Source of the DNA: Alopecurus myosuroides
Lineage: Eukaryota; Streptophyta; Magnoliopsida; Poales; Poaceae
Assembly: GCA_028641055.1 (NCBI GenBank)
Contig: CM054062.1
Location: 241,244,330 to 241,308,329 of the forward strand
DNA: 64,000 nucleotides
Direction of reading: 5' to 3'
Position numbers and translations under genes: made by a program. The notes beneath the pieces were generated by a model. It had not been told where the DNA came from and ran no database searches. It was given only the letters and a program-made list of their open reading frames with translations. This document shows, in pieces, positions 22,041 to 33,600 of this stretch (position 1 is the stretch's first letter; each line of letters starts with the position of its first letter).

Positions 22041-25015
22041 TGTAACATCCCTGTTTTGCTAAAAAGGGTTTGTGGTGTTGTGTTCATTTCATACATGCAT
22101 GAAAACATTGGTTAAAATATTGCATGTGAAAGAATAAGTGAAATGACCAAAAACCACTTAAAGTGGTCACCCATAATTTGTTTTAAAAACATTTTCAAAT
22201 TTGAAAACAAAAACATGGTTTGGTTGGAAATTTTACCAGGTTTCCAAAAAGTATTTTTGCCAATTTTTCTGTTTGCAAAAACGTCCTCAAAAGTTTGTTT
22301 TCTGTTCTGTTTTATGAAAGAAAAGGACCTTTTCGTAGTTACCAGAAACTCTAGGGGGTTTTCATAAAACGACGTTTTAACGTCTTCTTCCTCGGGACAG
22401 TAGGCGCGCTGGTCGTCGATGTCGCCGTGCCACGTCCTGCTACCGCCCTTCCCCCCTCATGCGCAGATAAGGAGGACGAGGAGGCCCTCTGCTCTCCTCC
22501 TGCTCGCTCGCAGCTCTCCCCCGGCCTCCGTATTTTCCTCCTAGAGCAAACCCTAGCCGATGGGTCGCCGCCACGCGCCGTCGATTACGGCAGCCCCGAA
22601 GCGAATGGAGACCACCCTGAGCTCCGCCATCATCTTCTACGCATGCTGGGTGAACCACGCTTGGCGGGAGTGGCCGAGTCGTCGGAATTTCACCGCCACT
22701 TTCATCTCCGGCCGCCGTCGATTGCCGCCCCGGCGAGCCTCCCCGACCACGCCGTCGTAACCGTGGTGAGCCCAGGGTCCTCATGGACCCCTCCTTTCCC
22801 TCTCTCGCTCTCCCTCTGAAACCTTCCGATCACCGTGCATCTGTGGCCTCCGCCGCGCTATCGCTCTCCGGAGAGGTTTCCGGTGACCTTTTGGTTCACC
22901 GGCGCCACCCTTAGGTTCCACTTGAGCCCCTCTTCATCGCGGTGTAGCTTAATTTCCAAAACACGCGCGGGAATCGTCGGATTTGAGTTCATATGTGAAG
23001 ATCAAGGCAGGGCGACGTCACCCCTGCGTCACGCTGACCTCATCGCGTATTTTTCTCTGTTCTTTTGAAAAATGAATATTGCACTGACATGTGGGCCCCA
23101 CCCTTTATAATTTCAGAAAATAACTTAAACCTGTAAAATTAATATCTGCCAAAATATTAATCAAAAAATAAAATAAAGATATAGAAATGTTCATAAAAAT
23201 AAACTCTACCCAAATATGTCATTTTCAATCATGTTTGACAAAGTTGAAAATTTAATGTTATTTAAATCATTTAAAATAGAGAAAATAAGTTTTTTATCAA
23301 TAAAATTAGAAAATTAAAAGTTATATACCAAATTGCTCAAAATGATAAATGCAATCCATTTATGATGTTTTCAAACCCATTTGAGCAATTAAAATAGTGC
23401 ACACTTTCATAATCACCCGAATTGCCCTCCCGGGTCTATTTCGGGATAATATCTACATAATTGCATAATTGACATACGAACCCTAGCAACCCATCGAACA
23501 TGTTTAGGGCTTTATTCCAGTGCATTGACTTTCTCATGCATACACTTTTGCGCATTGCATTGATGCCATGTGTTGATTGTTGTTCTTCTTTGCGGTGTTG
23601 TTTCCCCCTCGGTAGAACCTGACTCCAAAGTGAAGGCCAACAACTCCAATGGCGAATACTTGATCTTAACCGACAAGTCAAGCACTTATTCCTGACGCCT
23701 CTATCTGGTTTTCTTAACCAAGGCAAGCATAACCTCTTATCTGCTCATATATGTTTTCCAACATCATTTGATTCTCGTACTTTGCATACGATTCCAAAGT
23801 ATTTGATGTCAGTAGATATAGTTCACCTATATACTGCATTGCCTCAACATCCTGATCCACTGCTCCTAGCCACCATAGATTTGCTTGTGCGCATCGCCAG
23901 AGCCTCATACATGCTTTGCTTAGTCATACATGTTTGTTACCTCTGCTCCATCCGGTTGATGAATCAGAGCTACGATAACCTAGTATGATATGATGACGTG
24001 GTAAGATGAGCATTGTGTGGTTACTTTGACTAAGGCTTGGATAGGAGGCCACTTGGGAAGTGATTTATTGTCCTATACTTGCCAATCCTAGGATTAAGGT
24101 CTCGCCGCGGAAACCAAGACTGAGCGTGCAACCACACGCGCGAGCCAATGAACCTCGCTCGACTAAGTAACTTGTTTGGCCACATCCATGAGTCACGTAG
24201 TTTGCTATTTCCATCTGCGTGTGAGTCAGAAAACGATTTGGAGAAAAACTAGAGCGTGACCGGGACAAGTGATGGACATACACGGATCTTGATCCCGACT
24301 CATAGAACAGGTGCCGTCAGGAGGTGGCCAACTCCCTGTTGACGCGGTGGCCCTGTTTGGGTTGACTCATGGATAGGGTCGAGCAAGGTTAAGGTCGGAG
24401 CCAGCCACCCTCTGCCGCGCTCCATGGAAGAGCGTACATGTGGCGCTAAGAGTCGGAGGGTACGTGTGGGTAAAGTGTACCACCCTGCAGGGATAAATCT
24501 TTCGGAAATCCGTGTCCACGGTTAAGGACGACTTGGTGGAAGACACGAGGTCATAGATAACTTGAACATGATGTAAAAGATGTTGACAATGATTGAAGGG
24601 TGCCTCCTCAGAGATGCCGAGAGGGGTGATCCTTGTAGCCTGTGAGATGCTGGGAAATGATGTTGGTGGATGAAAATATGATAATTTCAGCAGTTTAGTA
24701 GTCTTCTAATTTGTTTTGAAAACACACTTTGATACGTATTATTCTTCCTTGACTTGGAAAACAAAGATTGCTTTATGCAAAATATCCTTCATAAAACCCT
24801 TTCTGAAGATAGAAGATATATAATAGGTTAAATAAGTCTTGTTGAGTACCTCCCGTACTCATGTTTGCTTAATTTTGGTTCACGTGAAGATCTCACTTCA
24901 GTGGTGATTCCAACATGGACATCGATGAGTAATTTGGGGTTCCTAGGTAGCAGCCTGGAATCTATGGGCTGGGACATCGCCTTATGTTGCGGCCTCTTAG
25001 GCCTTTTTGGTTCTT
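22041..25015 (+). repeat. Solo LTR of a gypsy element, left part
   Basis: Starts TGTAACATCCCTG and continues at 39321 after the chromovirus insertion, ending GGGGTCGTGATA at 39874 (a CA terminus mutated to TA). Total length is about 3.53 kb. ACGGC at 22036-22040 and GCGGC at 39875-39879 match at 4 of 5 bases as a TSD. No PBS follows the right end and there is no partner, hence solo. It shares organisation with the chromovirus LTR: AT-rich front, GC-rich leader at about 22400-22840, and a shared phrase near 24485 (CCTGCAGGGATAAATCTT). Confidence 0.7.
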
Positions 25016-28000
25016 TGTAACATCCAAGTATGAAAACACCCTAGTTGTTTTACTTCTTGTTTTATTTTAAGCAATGCATCATGTCATCATCCCCATACTT
25101 ATTCCTGTTTGCATTGTTTTCATAATAAAAGTCAAACTCAATCAACCTCTGTTTTCACACTTGTCTGTTACTTTCTTTCAAATAATGAATTGTAAAATCA
25201 AAAACATCAATTGCTTCCAAATTATTTTTCTTTGGATCAACTATCAATTTGTTGCTTAATTCAATCAATCACTTTAATCAATTATTTCCAAATCATTTTC
25301 CAAAGCCAAACAAATTCTCAAATCAATACACTTTTGAATCCATAAAGTTCCCCACTAATTGGAATTCCTTAAAACATTCTAAACCCTAGGGGAAACCCTA
25401 TTGAAAATGGCTTTGTTTTCTAATATTATTTAATATTGGAAATTTCAATTAAGTTGGTTCAATTTTAAACAGCAAGCAAACATTGGAATTTTGAAAACCA
25501 AAGCTACCAAATGTTTACTTATCAACTAAGGAATTTATCATAATTTTCTCCAAATTTTTCCATTAATCAAACCTATTCTTTTCTTCCCAATTCACTTTCA
25601 GCAGGAAAAAAAAAAACACAAAACGAAATAATACAAAAACAGAAAAACGTTTCAGCAGAGGGGGAGAAGGCCCAGCCCACCAGGAGCAGCCCGCTCGGTC
25701 TCCCCCTACCTCCGTACTGAAGATGACGTATCCATGGAGGACAGCGACAGGCGCCTCCCTCTGAACCATTCGCTGGATTTTCCCTCTCCTATTTATCCTC
25801 CTCTCCCCTCCTGTGGCAAACCCTAACCCTAGGCGAGTCTCCTTCCCTCCTATCTCCCACCTCCACCGCCGCCATCGAGGATAGATCCTCTGGTTCTGGT
25901 GCCACGGCCACCGTCCGCCGGAGCACATCGCCGCCGCATCCGTCCCCCTCCGGCCGCGCCGAGCACGTCCCCGCGACGAGGGTGAGGCCACCTCTCCATT
26001 CCCACTCTTCCCCTCTCTTTTCCCTGCTGATTGGTCACCGATTCCTTCCACGCAAGATCGCCTCGTGCTCTGTTCGTGACAGTAACGAGCTCCTGTTCGT
26101 GCGCCTGCAGGTTCAGTTAACAGGCGATTGCGAGGTTCCAAAACCACACCCGCACCCTATACCATCAAGCAAACGCAGCAGTCCCACTGGTTGGAGCGCG
26201 CGCAGCGAAGCCCCAGGTCGCCAGTTCGATCCCCCGCCCCACTCTTTTCCTGCATATTTTCTCGTTTTATTTCAGTTACAGCCGCACCAATAGCTTATGC
26301 CCCTCCGAGATGCCTTCCCCCCAACACAGCGCATCTAGTCTATTGGTTCTGTTCCTTTGCTTGCAACCAGGAGGTGGGGGGATCGAGTCCCCCCTCTCCC
26401 AAATAAAACAACCTTTTATTTTTGCAAGGTTTTGGTACTGGGACTTTTATCAAATCACACATAGGCCCCTGGCACTTATTCCTAGCCCCTGGAAATTTTT
26501 TTTCCTAAGTCCCTAGATGCATTAAAATGGCAGATTGCACCCTAAAATTGTAAATTGCATAACTATTTCATTTTAACTCCAATTTTCACTTTTTAAATAT
26601 GTTTTCTGTCTAAAATTAAATGATCTATCCAAATATAAAATTTGTTTACTGTTTTGAATATTTTAAATTGGTGCAAAATTTGAAAACTTGTCAAATTCAC
26701 TTAAACTTGCAAAATTCATAACTTGTTCATAAAAATTCCAAATTCCACAAACTAAATATGTTTTCCAATCAACTTTTCATGTACTTTCCAAATATAAATT
26801 TTGTTTTCTGGTTTGAATGATTTAAATTGCCTAAACAATTTAAATCTTGATTAATGCAATTAAAAACTGTTTAATATTGTTTAATTCATAATTAAATAAT
26901 CCAAAGTCCAATTTCAAAATGTGAAACATGTAATCCAACTAAAATTTGATAACCTTTTCAAATATAAACTTTGTTATTTGTTTTGCACCTTTTAACTTGA
27001 TGAAAACAACCACTACTTGTTTAACACCATTAAGTAACAAAATTTCCAAACTTGGTAAATGATTTCTAAAATTGTTAACCATCATTCCAATTGCATTTAA
27101 TTTGTTATCTTCTTGTTCCTCATCATGCATGCATCATGCTAACTCAACTACACATGATGCTTAGCGATAGAACAATTAATTCAACTCTAATGCATGGGTT
27201 TTCCATATGCAATCTTTGCATATGGAATCCATTTAAACTTGTGTATCATATCAAATATTTTATTTTGGTGCATCTGTTAACATGACATGCATCATCCAAT
27301 GTTTGTGCACCTATGCCATGTATTGATTGCCCGTCTTCCTTCGTTGTTGTTTTTGCTTCTTCTCGCTTAGACGACGACGTTGGTACCGACGAGACTTACG
27401 ACACCACTACCCAGGACCTAGCCCAGTACCCGGCTGCTGAGCTCCCAGGCAAGTTATCACTCACATGAATCATCGAGTTCTCTTCCACACTTGTTGTCGA
27501 TACTATCCTTTTGTCTACTATTGCTAGCCCTATGTAACGTTGCTATTTCTCCGCACCCATCACATGATTCCCTGAACCAATGATATTGCCTCACCTCCAT
27601 ACCTACAGCCTTTGTTTGTGCCTGTTCTCTTCTAGCATGCTTAGGGTTGCTTTTGCTCGAGCCTGTTGTCGGTTACTTCTTTTATTATCGTGCTATTATT
27701 ATCTGTTACCGTTCCGGGGCTCGAATGCTAATCAATCAATCCTGTTAATGCTGCTGTTAATAATAACTTGATGATAAGGCACCGGCAGGAGGCCCTTTGT
27801 GGTTTTGAGGCCTGCTAGTGTCGACCCTAATAGGAAAAGGGTCTTGTCTACTGATCGATGATGAGCGCACTACCCGCATGTGGGAAGCGAGTATGGGCGC
27901 CCCCCTCAACTTGACTCGATTCGCATCTCGTCCAAATCGCCGTACTAGTTCGGGCTTTCCATTTGCTGCATCATATGCAGGTACGAACCCGAGGCCAGGG

Positions 28001-29242
28001 TGGAACTTTTGTAGTCGGCATTTAGGGCGGCGTGGTCTTCCAGTGCTATGAAGGTCCTCCACTTCTTCGGGGGGCTGGATTAGCCGCGCACGCACAGCAC
28101 GCGGTGCTTTGGGCTTGATGCGAAGAACAGTTGGTTGTGTAGAGTGTCTCGCTTGGTGGGTTTGATTCCCATCTGGCGGGATATTCTTACGTGTACGGTT
28201 ACTATGGTGCACCCCTGCAGGGATAAATCTTCTCGAGAAGCCGTGTTTTCCGCGGTTACGGATTACTTGGTGGAAGTACTGGCTAACAAGTACTCAGGAC
28301 AACTTCAACATAATGATCAATCATGATTCACCCAATGACTAATAACTTGACTAGTAATAGGTTATTCACACAATAACTTGATTCATCTTATTACAACGGC
28401 GTGAGTTATCCTCGGATTGCTTCTTCGGATAAGGGGCGAGATCCAGGATGGGTTTGTTTGAAGTTATCTTTCAGTTGGTTACAATTCCTCGATCTTATCT
28501 TTTCTATTAGCCGGACAGAAGTAGTTATCTTCTGTAGTTGGTTAGAGCAGCCCGCGGCAGCTTTTATAATACCTATCTTCTTCCGTTGATCCCAAGCATC
28601 CCGGCTTGTGTTGACGGGTAACTCCTTGATGAAGTGTGAGTCTTGCTTGCCAGTACTTGGATGTACTGACCCCGTTGGGGCTGTGGTTTACGCAGAGTAC
28701 GACTACGGCTACGATGATCACCAGGATGGCTACTTTGTGGAGTTCGACGACACTGCAGACGAGTAGTTGGCTGGACCCCGGGCAGGATCCAGGACCTACG
28801 TGGATGGGCTTCGTTTTCTTTATTTTCTCCGGCTTCTTAAGCCTTGGATTTGTCTGTACTCAGACCCCTTTGATTGCTTCCGCTAATGTAATGAATGATA
28901 TGTTGGGACATGTGTCCTCTGGATGAGTGTTTTGCTATCTCTGCCTTAGTGAAGGCTATTCGCAAACTTATTTCATTCTTTTGTGTCTTAGAGACAGTTT
29001 GTGCTATCATTTCGTTCAAAGCTGTTGACGTACAGTGCGTGCTTGAATATGAAGTACGTCGACAGTAGTGCCTTAGGTTCCTAGCGGATAGTTTACTTCG
29101 ACGGTGGAAGCAGGGCATGTGTTGTCGCGCATAAGCGCAGGCCTACCAGGAAGCTGGGGCGTGGGAGCAGGTATGCCCCATAATCCAAGCACCTGACTTC
29201 CAGTTCGTGCGATGAGTATCCTCTAGAAACCGGGGTGCGACA
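25016..29242 (+). repeat. 5' LTR of the chromovirus (4,227 bp)
   Basis: Begins TGTAACATCCAAG and ends GGGTGCGACA. A TATA-like CTATTTATCC at about 25788 lies just upstream of AAACCCTAACCCTAGG, so transcription probably starts near 25820, leaving some 3.4 kb of R plus U5. A strong splice donor (GAGG|GTGAGG) sits near 25979. Exon-like coding blocks occur at 27364-27449 and 28694-28767. A 190-codon minus-strand frame (25563-26147) is a by-product of the GC-rich leader and is not called. Confidence 0.95.
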
Positions 29243-29244
29243 AA

Positions 29245-29257
29245 TGGTATCAGAGCC
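29245..29257 (+). other. tRNA-iMet primer-binding site of the chromovirus
   Basis: TGGTATCAGAGCC, two bases after the LTR end. It pairs with the 3' end of initiator methionine tRNA and primes minus-strand DNA synthesis. Confidence 0.95.
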
Positions 29258-29614
29258 TGTCTGCCTGTAGGATCCTTTTTTTACTGGTCGCAGTTGAGTC
29301 TAGAAACTATTTTGTAGCTATACAGGAAAAATTAAACGTGAGAGTAGGAATTCTGCCATTTTTCTTCTTTCCCCACCCACCCACCCTTTTCTGGTAAGGA
29401 AGTGCAACGTTGTTTTCTGTTCTTACCTAAACTTTCAAGTTAGGATTTCACGAGTTTTGGGTTCTCCTTAGTACCTCAGGGTTTTGGTCCCGTTTTCCCG
29501 GTGTTGCTTCAATATCATGCTTTCTCTCAAGAACCTATCGTCCATTGAACCTTGTTGTTGTTTCCACTTCCTTTGTTTCTACCGGAGTCTAATCACCTTC
29601 CAAATCATCTGCAG

Positions 29615-30457
29615 ATGGGTCTCAGCTACTACCCGCAGGTGGTTCGCATGACCCGTTGCGAGGACACTGCCGGTTTTCCGGAGACGCTGAGGGACATGGT
29701 TACCTATCTGGGGTTCCGTTGGGCACCAGAGTACCAGGTCTACGAGCACCAGCGCGAGTTCGACCAGACTTTCTACCGAGCCATCGTCTACATTCTGTCG
29801 GATGATGGCAGGAGCATAGTCCACCGCTACGAGGCCGTAGGCACCACTGTGGACATGGCAGTGCAGCAGGCAGCGTACGTGAGTCTCACTGTTCTACGTG
29901 CTGACTACTGGGGGTTTGATGATTCCATCTATCGTCACATTCCCCGTGGTTACATCACGTCGGCGGGAGTTCACTTCACTGTCCAATGCGACCTGGATAC
30001 CTACGAGGGGGATAGCGACAGGTTGTACACCACTGCTCAGTTCGTCAGGCACAGTGATGCCGTTGCTTCCACACTTGCTCAGGAGTTGGCCTCAGTCAGG
30101 GACCAGCTCTACCTCGCGTTGACGCGTCTGGCGATGTACACCACAGACTTCGTTGGAGACGAGCGCTTTGCGCGCTTCACTCAGCCAGCAGGTTTTCCTC
30201 TGCCAGATGCGGGAGGTTACGAGCCGATCAGAGGTCCCCTCCTCAACCTTGGGGCTGGTTACAGTGGTAGCCCTCTCTATGGAGCACAGGGAGAGGACGC
30301 TTTCTACTTCACCACTCCGAGGGTCCCTCTCATAGCAGTTCCTATCTACATGGATCGTCGTGATACCAACTTCCGTGTGCAGACTCCTCCTCGCCGTCCT
30401 CTTCGTCGTACCACTCGCCGTATCACTCGCCGTACTCCTAGACGCCGTCCTGCGTGA
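29615..30457 (+). CDS. Accessory ORF upstream of gag: dsRBD-like domain plus arginine-rich tail
   Basis: The frame is open from 29552, but I choose the ATG at 29615 because it follows a splice-acceptor-like CATCTGCAG directly (281 codons). The N-terminal part (about residues 12-100) has the spacing of a double-stranded-RNA-binding fold: helix P-E-T-L-R-D-M, then A-P-E-Y-Q-V, strands F-Y-R-A-I-V-Y-I, a D-D-G-R turn, then G-T-T-V-D-M-A-V-Q-Q-A-A and a Leu-rich helix. The usual K-K-x-A-K lysines are missing. A middle part of helices and Gly/Pro loops follows. The last 33 residues contain 14 Arg, mostly in pairs, as in arginine-rich RNA-binding or nuclear-localisation motifs. It lies in sense between PBS and gag, 203 bp before the gag ATG, and is intact. 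Function is unknown; RNA binding is an inference. Confidence 0.8.
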   Translation: MGLSYYPQVVRMTRCEDTAGFPETLRDMVTYLGFRWAPEYQVYEHQREFDQTFYRAIVYILSDDGRSIVHRYEAVGTTVDMAVQQAAYVSLTVLRADYWGFDDSIYRHIPRGYITSAGVHFTVQCDLDTYEGDSDRLYTTAQFVRHSDAVASTLAQELASVRDQLYLALTRLAMYTTDFVGDERFARFTQPAGFPLPDAGGYEPIRGPLLNLGAGYSGSPLYGAQGEDAFYFTTPRVPLIAVPIYMDRRDTNFRVQTPPRRPLRRTTRRITRRTPRRRPA

Positions 30458-30660
30458 TGAGCATTGGAGTACCGTTGTATCCATTACTAGCTGTGTCTAG
30501 TTTATCCTTTCGTTTTCGAACCATGTATGGTGTGAGATTCTGATGTATTTGAACTCATGATGTACCTGTTGGTTATCTATTCATGCGTCGGAATAATCTC
30601 TCTTTCGGTTGCTAAGTTTATCCCTTCCTATTGTTGTGCTAAAATGCATTTCTGTTCAGG

Positions 30661-33600
30661 ATGCCTCCAACAAGGAACACGCCTGAGCCACCGCCGATCG
30701 CTGAGCTCTTGACTCAGATGACTCAGGTCATGGCTCAGATGGTCCAGGTTCAGAACCACCAGAACAACCACCACCAGACTGCTCCAAGGGTCACCATCAA
30801 GGACTTCCTCAGTGTGGGTCCCAAGGCTTTCGTGGCAACACGCGAGCCGCTGGATGCTGATGACTGGATCCATGACGTAGCAAGAGCCCTCGAGATTGCT
30901 CATGTTGCGGAAGAGGACAAGGTCAACTATGCTGCTTACCTGCTGAAGGGTCAGGCAGCCTCGTGGTGGGAGAACTACCAGGCCATGAGAGCTGGCTATC
31001 CTATCACTTGGGGTTGCTTCAAGGATGCCTTTCTGAAGTACCACATCCCCGATGGTCTCATGGAGAGGATGCGTGAAGAGTTTTGCTCTCTGAAGCAGGG
31101 CAAGCTCGACGTCATCGGCTACCAGAACGAGTTCAATCGCCTCGCTCGGTATGCTGGAGACGAGGTGTCTACTGAGACCAAGAAGATGGCAAGGTTCCGC
31201 CGAGGTTTTAACCCGGAACTGAAGTACGCTCTCACAAACATCAAGTGCAAGGACTTCGTCGAGCTCGTGAACACCGCGCTCAATGAGGAGAATGGGCGCA
31301 AGGCGTTCGAAGAGTCGCGCAAGCACTCGCGTGAGGGTGGTTCCTCCTCCAACATGACCACCCCTCCGCAGAAGCGCCGCATCTGGGTGCCAAACAGTGC
31401 TGTCACTAGGGCTCCAAATGCCCAAGCTTCTCCAGGCTTTGGTCCCCGCCCACCCAACCCAGCTCAGATGCATGGGCAGAGGTTTCCAGTGGCGCAGCCA
31501 AGGCCAGATCCTCCACGTGTCGTCACTTGCTTCAAGTGCAAGGAGACTGGGCACTACGCTGATAAGTGCACTCAGAGGATGCTGCCTCCTCCACCACCTC
31601 GCCCCAACACCAACCAGGCGATGGTCCGCGCTCCTCCGCATAAGGCCTTCAACACCAACAACAGGCCTGTTGGGAGGACCGCAAGGGTGAACCACGTCAA
31701 GGTTGACACAGCTGAGGAATCTGCTGACGTTGTTCTCGGTACATTACCCGTAAACTCTAACCCAGCTAAAGTGTTGTTTGATACCGGAGCATCGCATTCC
31801 TTTGTGTCAAAGATCTTTGCGACAACTAGTAAACTTCCCTTTGTTGGTTTGGGTTCCCCGCTAGTAGTAAACTCTCCTGGAGCAACTATGCAAACTTCCA
31901 AGATCAGTCATGAGAATCAGATCCTAATTGGAGGTCACATATTCCTTGCTTCCCTCATTCTGCTTGGAAATTCTGACATTGATGTCATCCTTGGCATGGA
32001 TTGGTTGAAGGCCAATAAAGCTACGATTGATTGTGCTAAGAAGTCAATAACTCTGTTCCACCCTTCCGGCCAGATAGTCTATTCTCCGAAGGAATCAAGT
32101 TCTGTTCAGCTGTACACCCTGGATGCTAAACCTCTACCTCTGCTTGAAAATGTTCCGGTGGTTTGTGAATTCCCTGACGTCTTTCCAGAAGAGTTGCCAG
32201 GGATGCCTCCGGACAGAGCAGTTGAGTTTGTGATCGAGCTCGAACCAGGTACTGCTCCAATCTCTAAGCATCCATACAAGATAGCTCCTCCTGAACTGAA
32301 GTTGTTGAAGGAGCAAATCGATATGTATATGGAGAAAGGTTACATTCAGACTAGTTCCTCCGCTTGGGGTTGTCCAACTCTGTTTGTTGCCAAGAAGGAT
32401 CAAACTAAGAGACTCGTGGTTGACTATCGTCCTCTCAACGAGAAAACCATCAAGAACAAGTATCCAATTCCTCGTATCGATGATCTTTTTGATCAACTTG
32501 CTGGTGCCTCAATATTCTCAAAGTTGGACTTGAGGATGGGTTACCATCAAATAAAGATCAGAAAGGAAGATATTCCTAAGACAGCCTTCACCACTCGCTA
32601 CGGTCTATATGAATACACCGTAATGTCCTTTGGTCTTACCAATGCACCGAAGACCTTCTCTCGACTGATGAATTCTGTCTTCCACGAATACCTCGACAAG
32701 TTCGTTGTGGTATATCTTGATGATATCCTTGTCTACTCAAAATCCGAGGAAGAGCATGAAGAACATCTTCGTCTCACTCTCATGAAACTCCGCGAGCATC
32801 GTCTATATGCCAAATACTCCAAATGTGAGTTCTGGATTCCAGAAGTGGCCTATCTTGGTCATATCATCTCTGCCAAGGGCATAGCCATTGATCCTGAAAA
32901 GGTTAAGGCAATTGTTGATTGGAAACCTCCTAGGACGGTGAAGCAAGTCAGAAGTTTTCTTGGCTTGGCTAGCTATTGCCGTCGTTTCGTCGAAAACTTC
33001 TCCAAGATTGCAAAACCTCTCACTGATCTCACCAAGAAGGACAAGAAGTTCGTTTGGTCTCCACAGTGTGAGGAAAGTTTCAATCTCCTCAAAACTAAAC
33101 TCACTTCTACTCCAGTTCTAGTTGGTCCAGATACCACCAAACCTTTCCAGATATTCTGTGATGCTTCCCTCCAAGGCCTAGGTGCAGTTCTTATGCAAGA
33201 ACGTCAAGTTGTGGCCTATGCTTCACGTCAGTTGAACCCACATGAGCAAAACTATCCCACTCATGATCTTGAACTTGCAGCAGTTGTGTTTGCCCTCAAG
33301 AAATGGAGACAATACTTGTTGGGTAACAAAACTGAGATCTTTTCCGATCATAAGAGTCTGAAATACATCTTCACTCAGCCAGATCTGAACCTCAGGCAAA
33401 GGAGATGGATTGAGAAGATTAAAGACTTTGATCTCACCATTTCTTACACTCCAGGCAAGGCTAATGTTATGGCCGATGCTCTCAGTCGCAAATCTTATTG
33501 CAACAATCTCATGATCATGGACAGCCAACCTCCACTTCATGAAGAATTCCAGAAGCTGAACCTTGGTCTTGTTCCTCAAGGATATCTAGCTAGCTTGACA

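Noticed and set aside
25826..25838. Interstitial telomere repeat (AAACCCTAACCCTAG)
   Set aside because: Two units only, at the expected transcript start of a plant LTR, where AAACCCTA words are usual.
25563..26147. 194-codon minus-strand ORF, repeated as 190 codons at 35649-36221
   Set aside because: It lies in the GC-rich LTR leader, has no domain, and its duplication is only due to the LTR pair.
29245..29257. tRNA gene from the initiator-Met-like TGGTATCAGAGCC
   Set aside because: It is the complement of a tRNA 3' end next to an LTR end, that is, a primer-binding site; no cloverleaf follows.
30628..31695. 355-codon minus-strand ORF
   Set aside because: Antisense shadow of chromovirus gag; GC-rich codons keep the opposite frame open.
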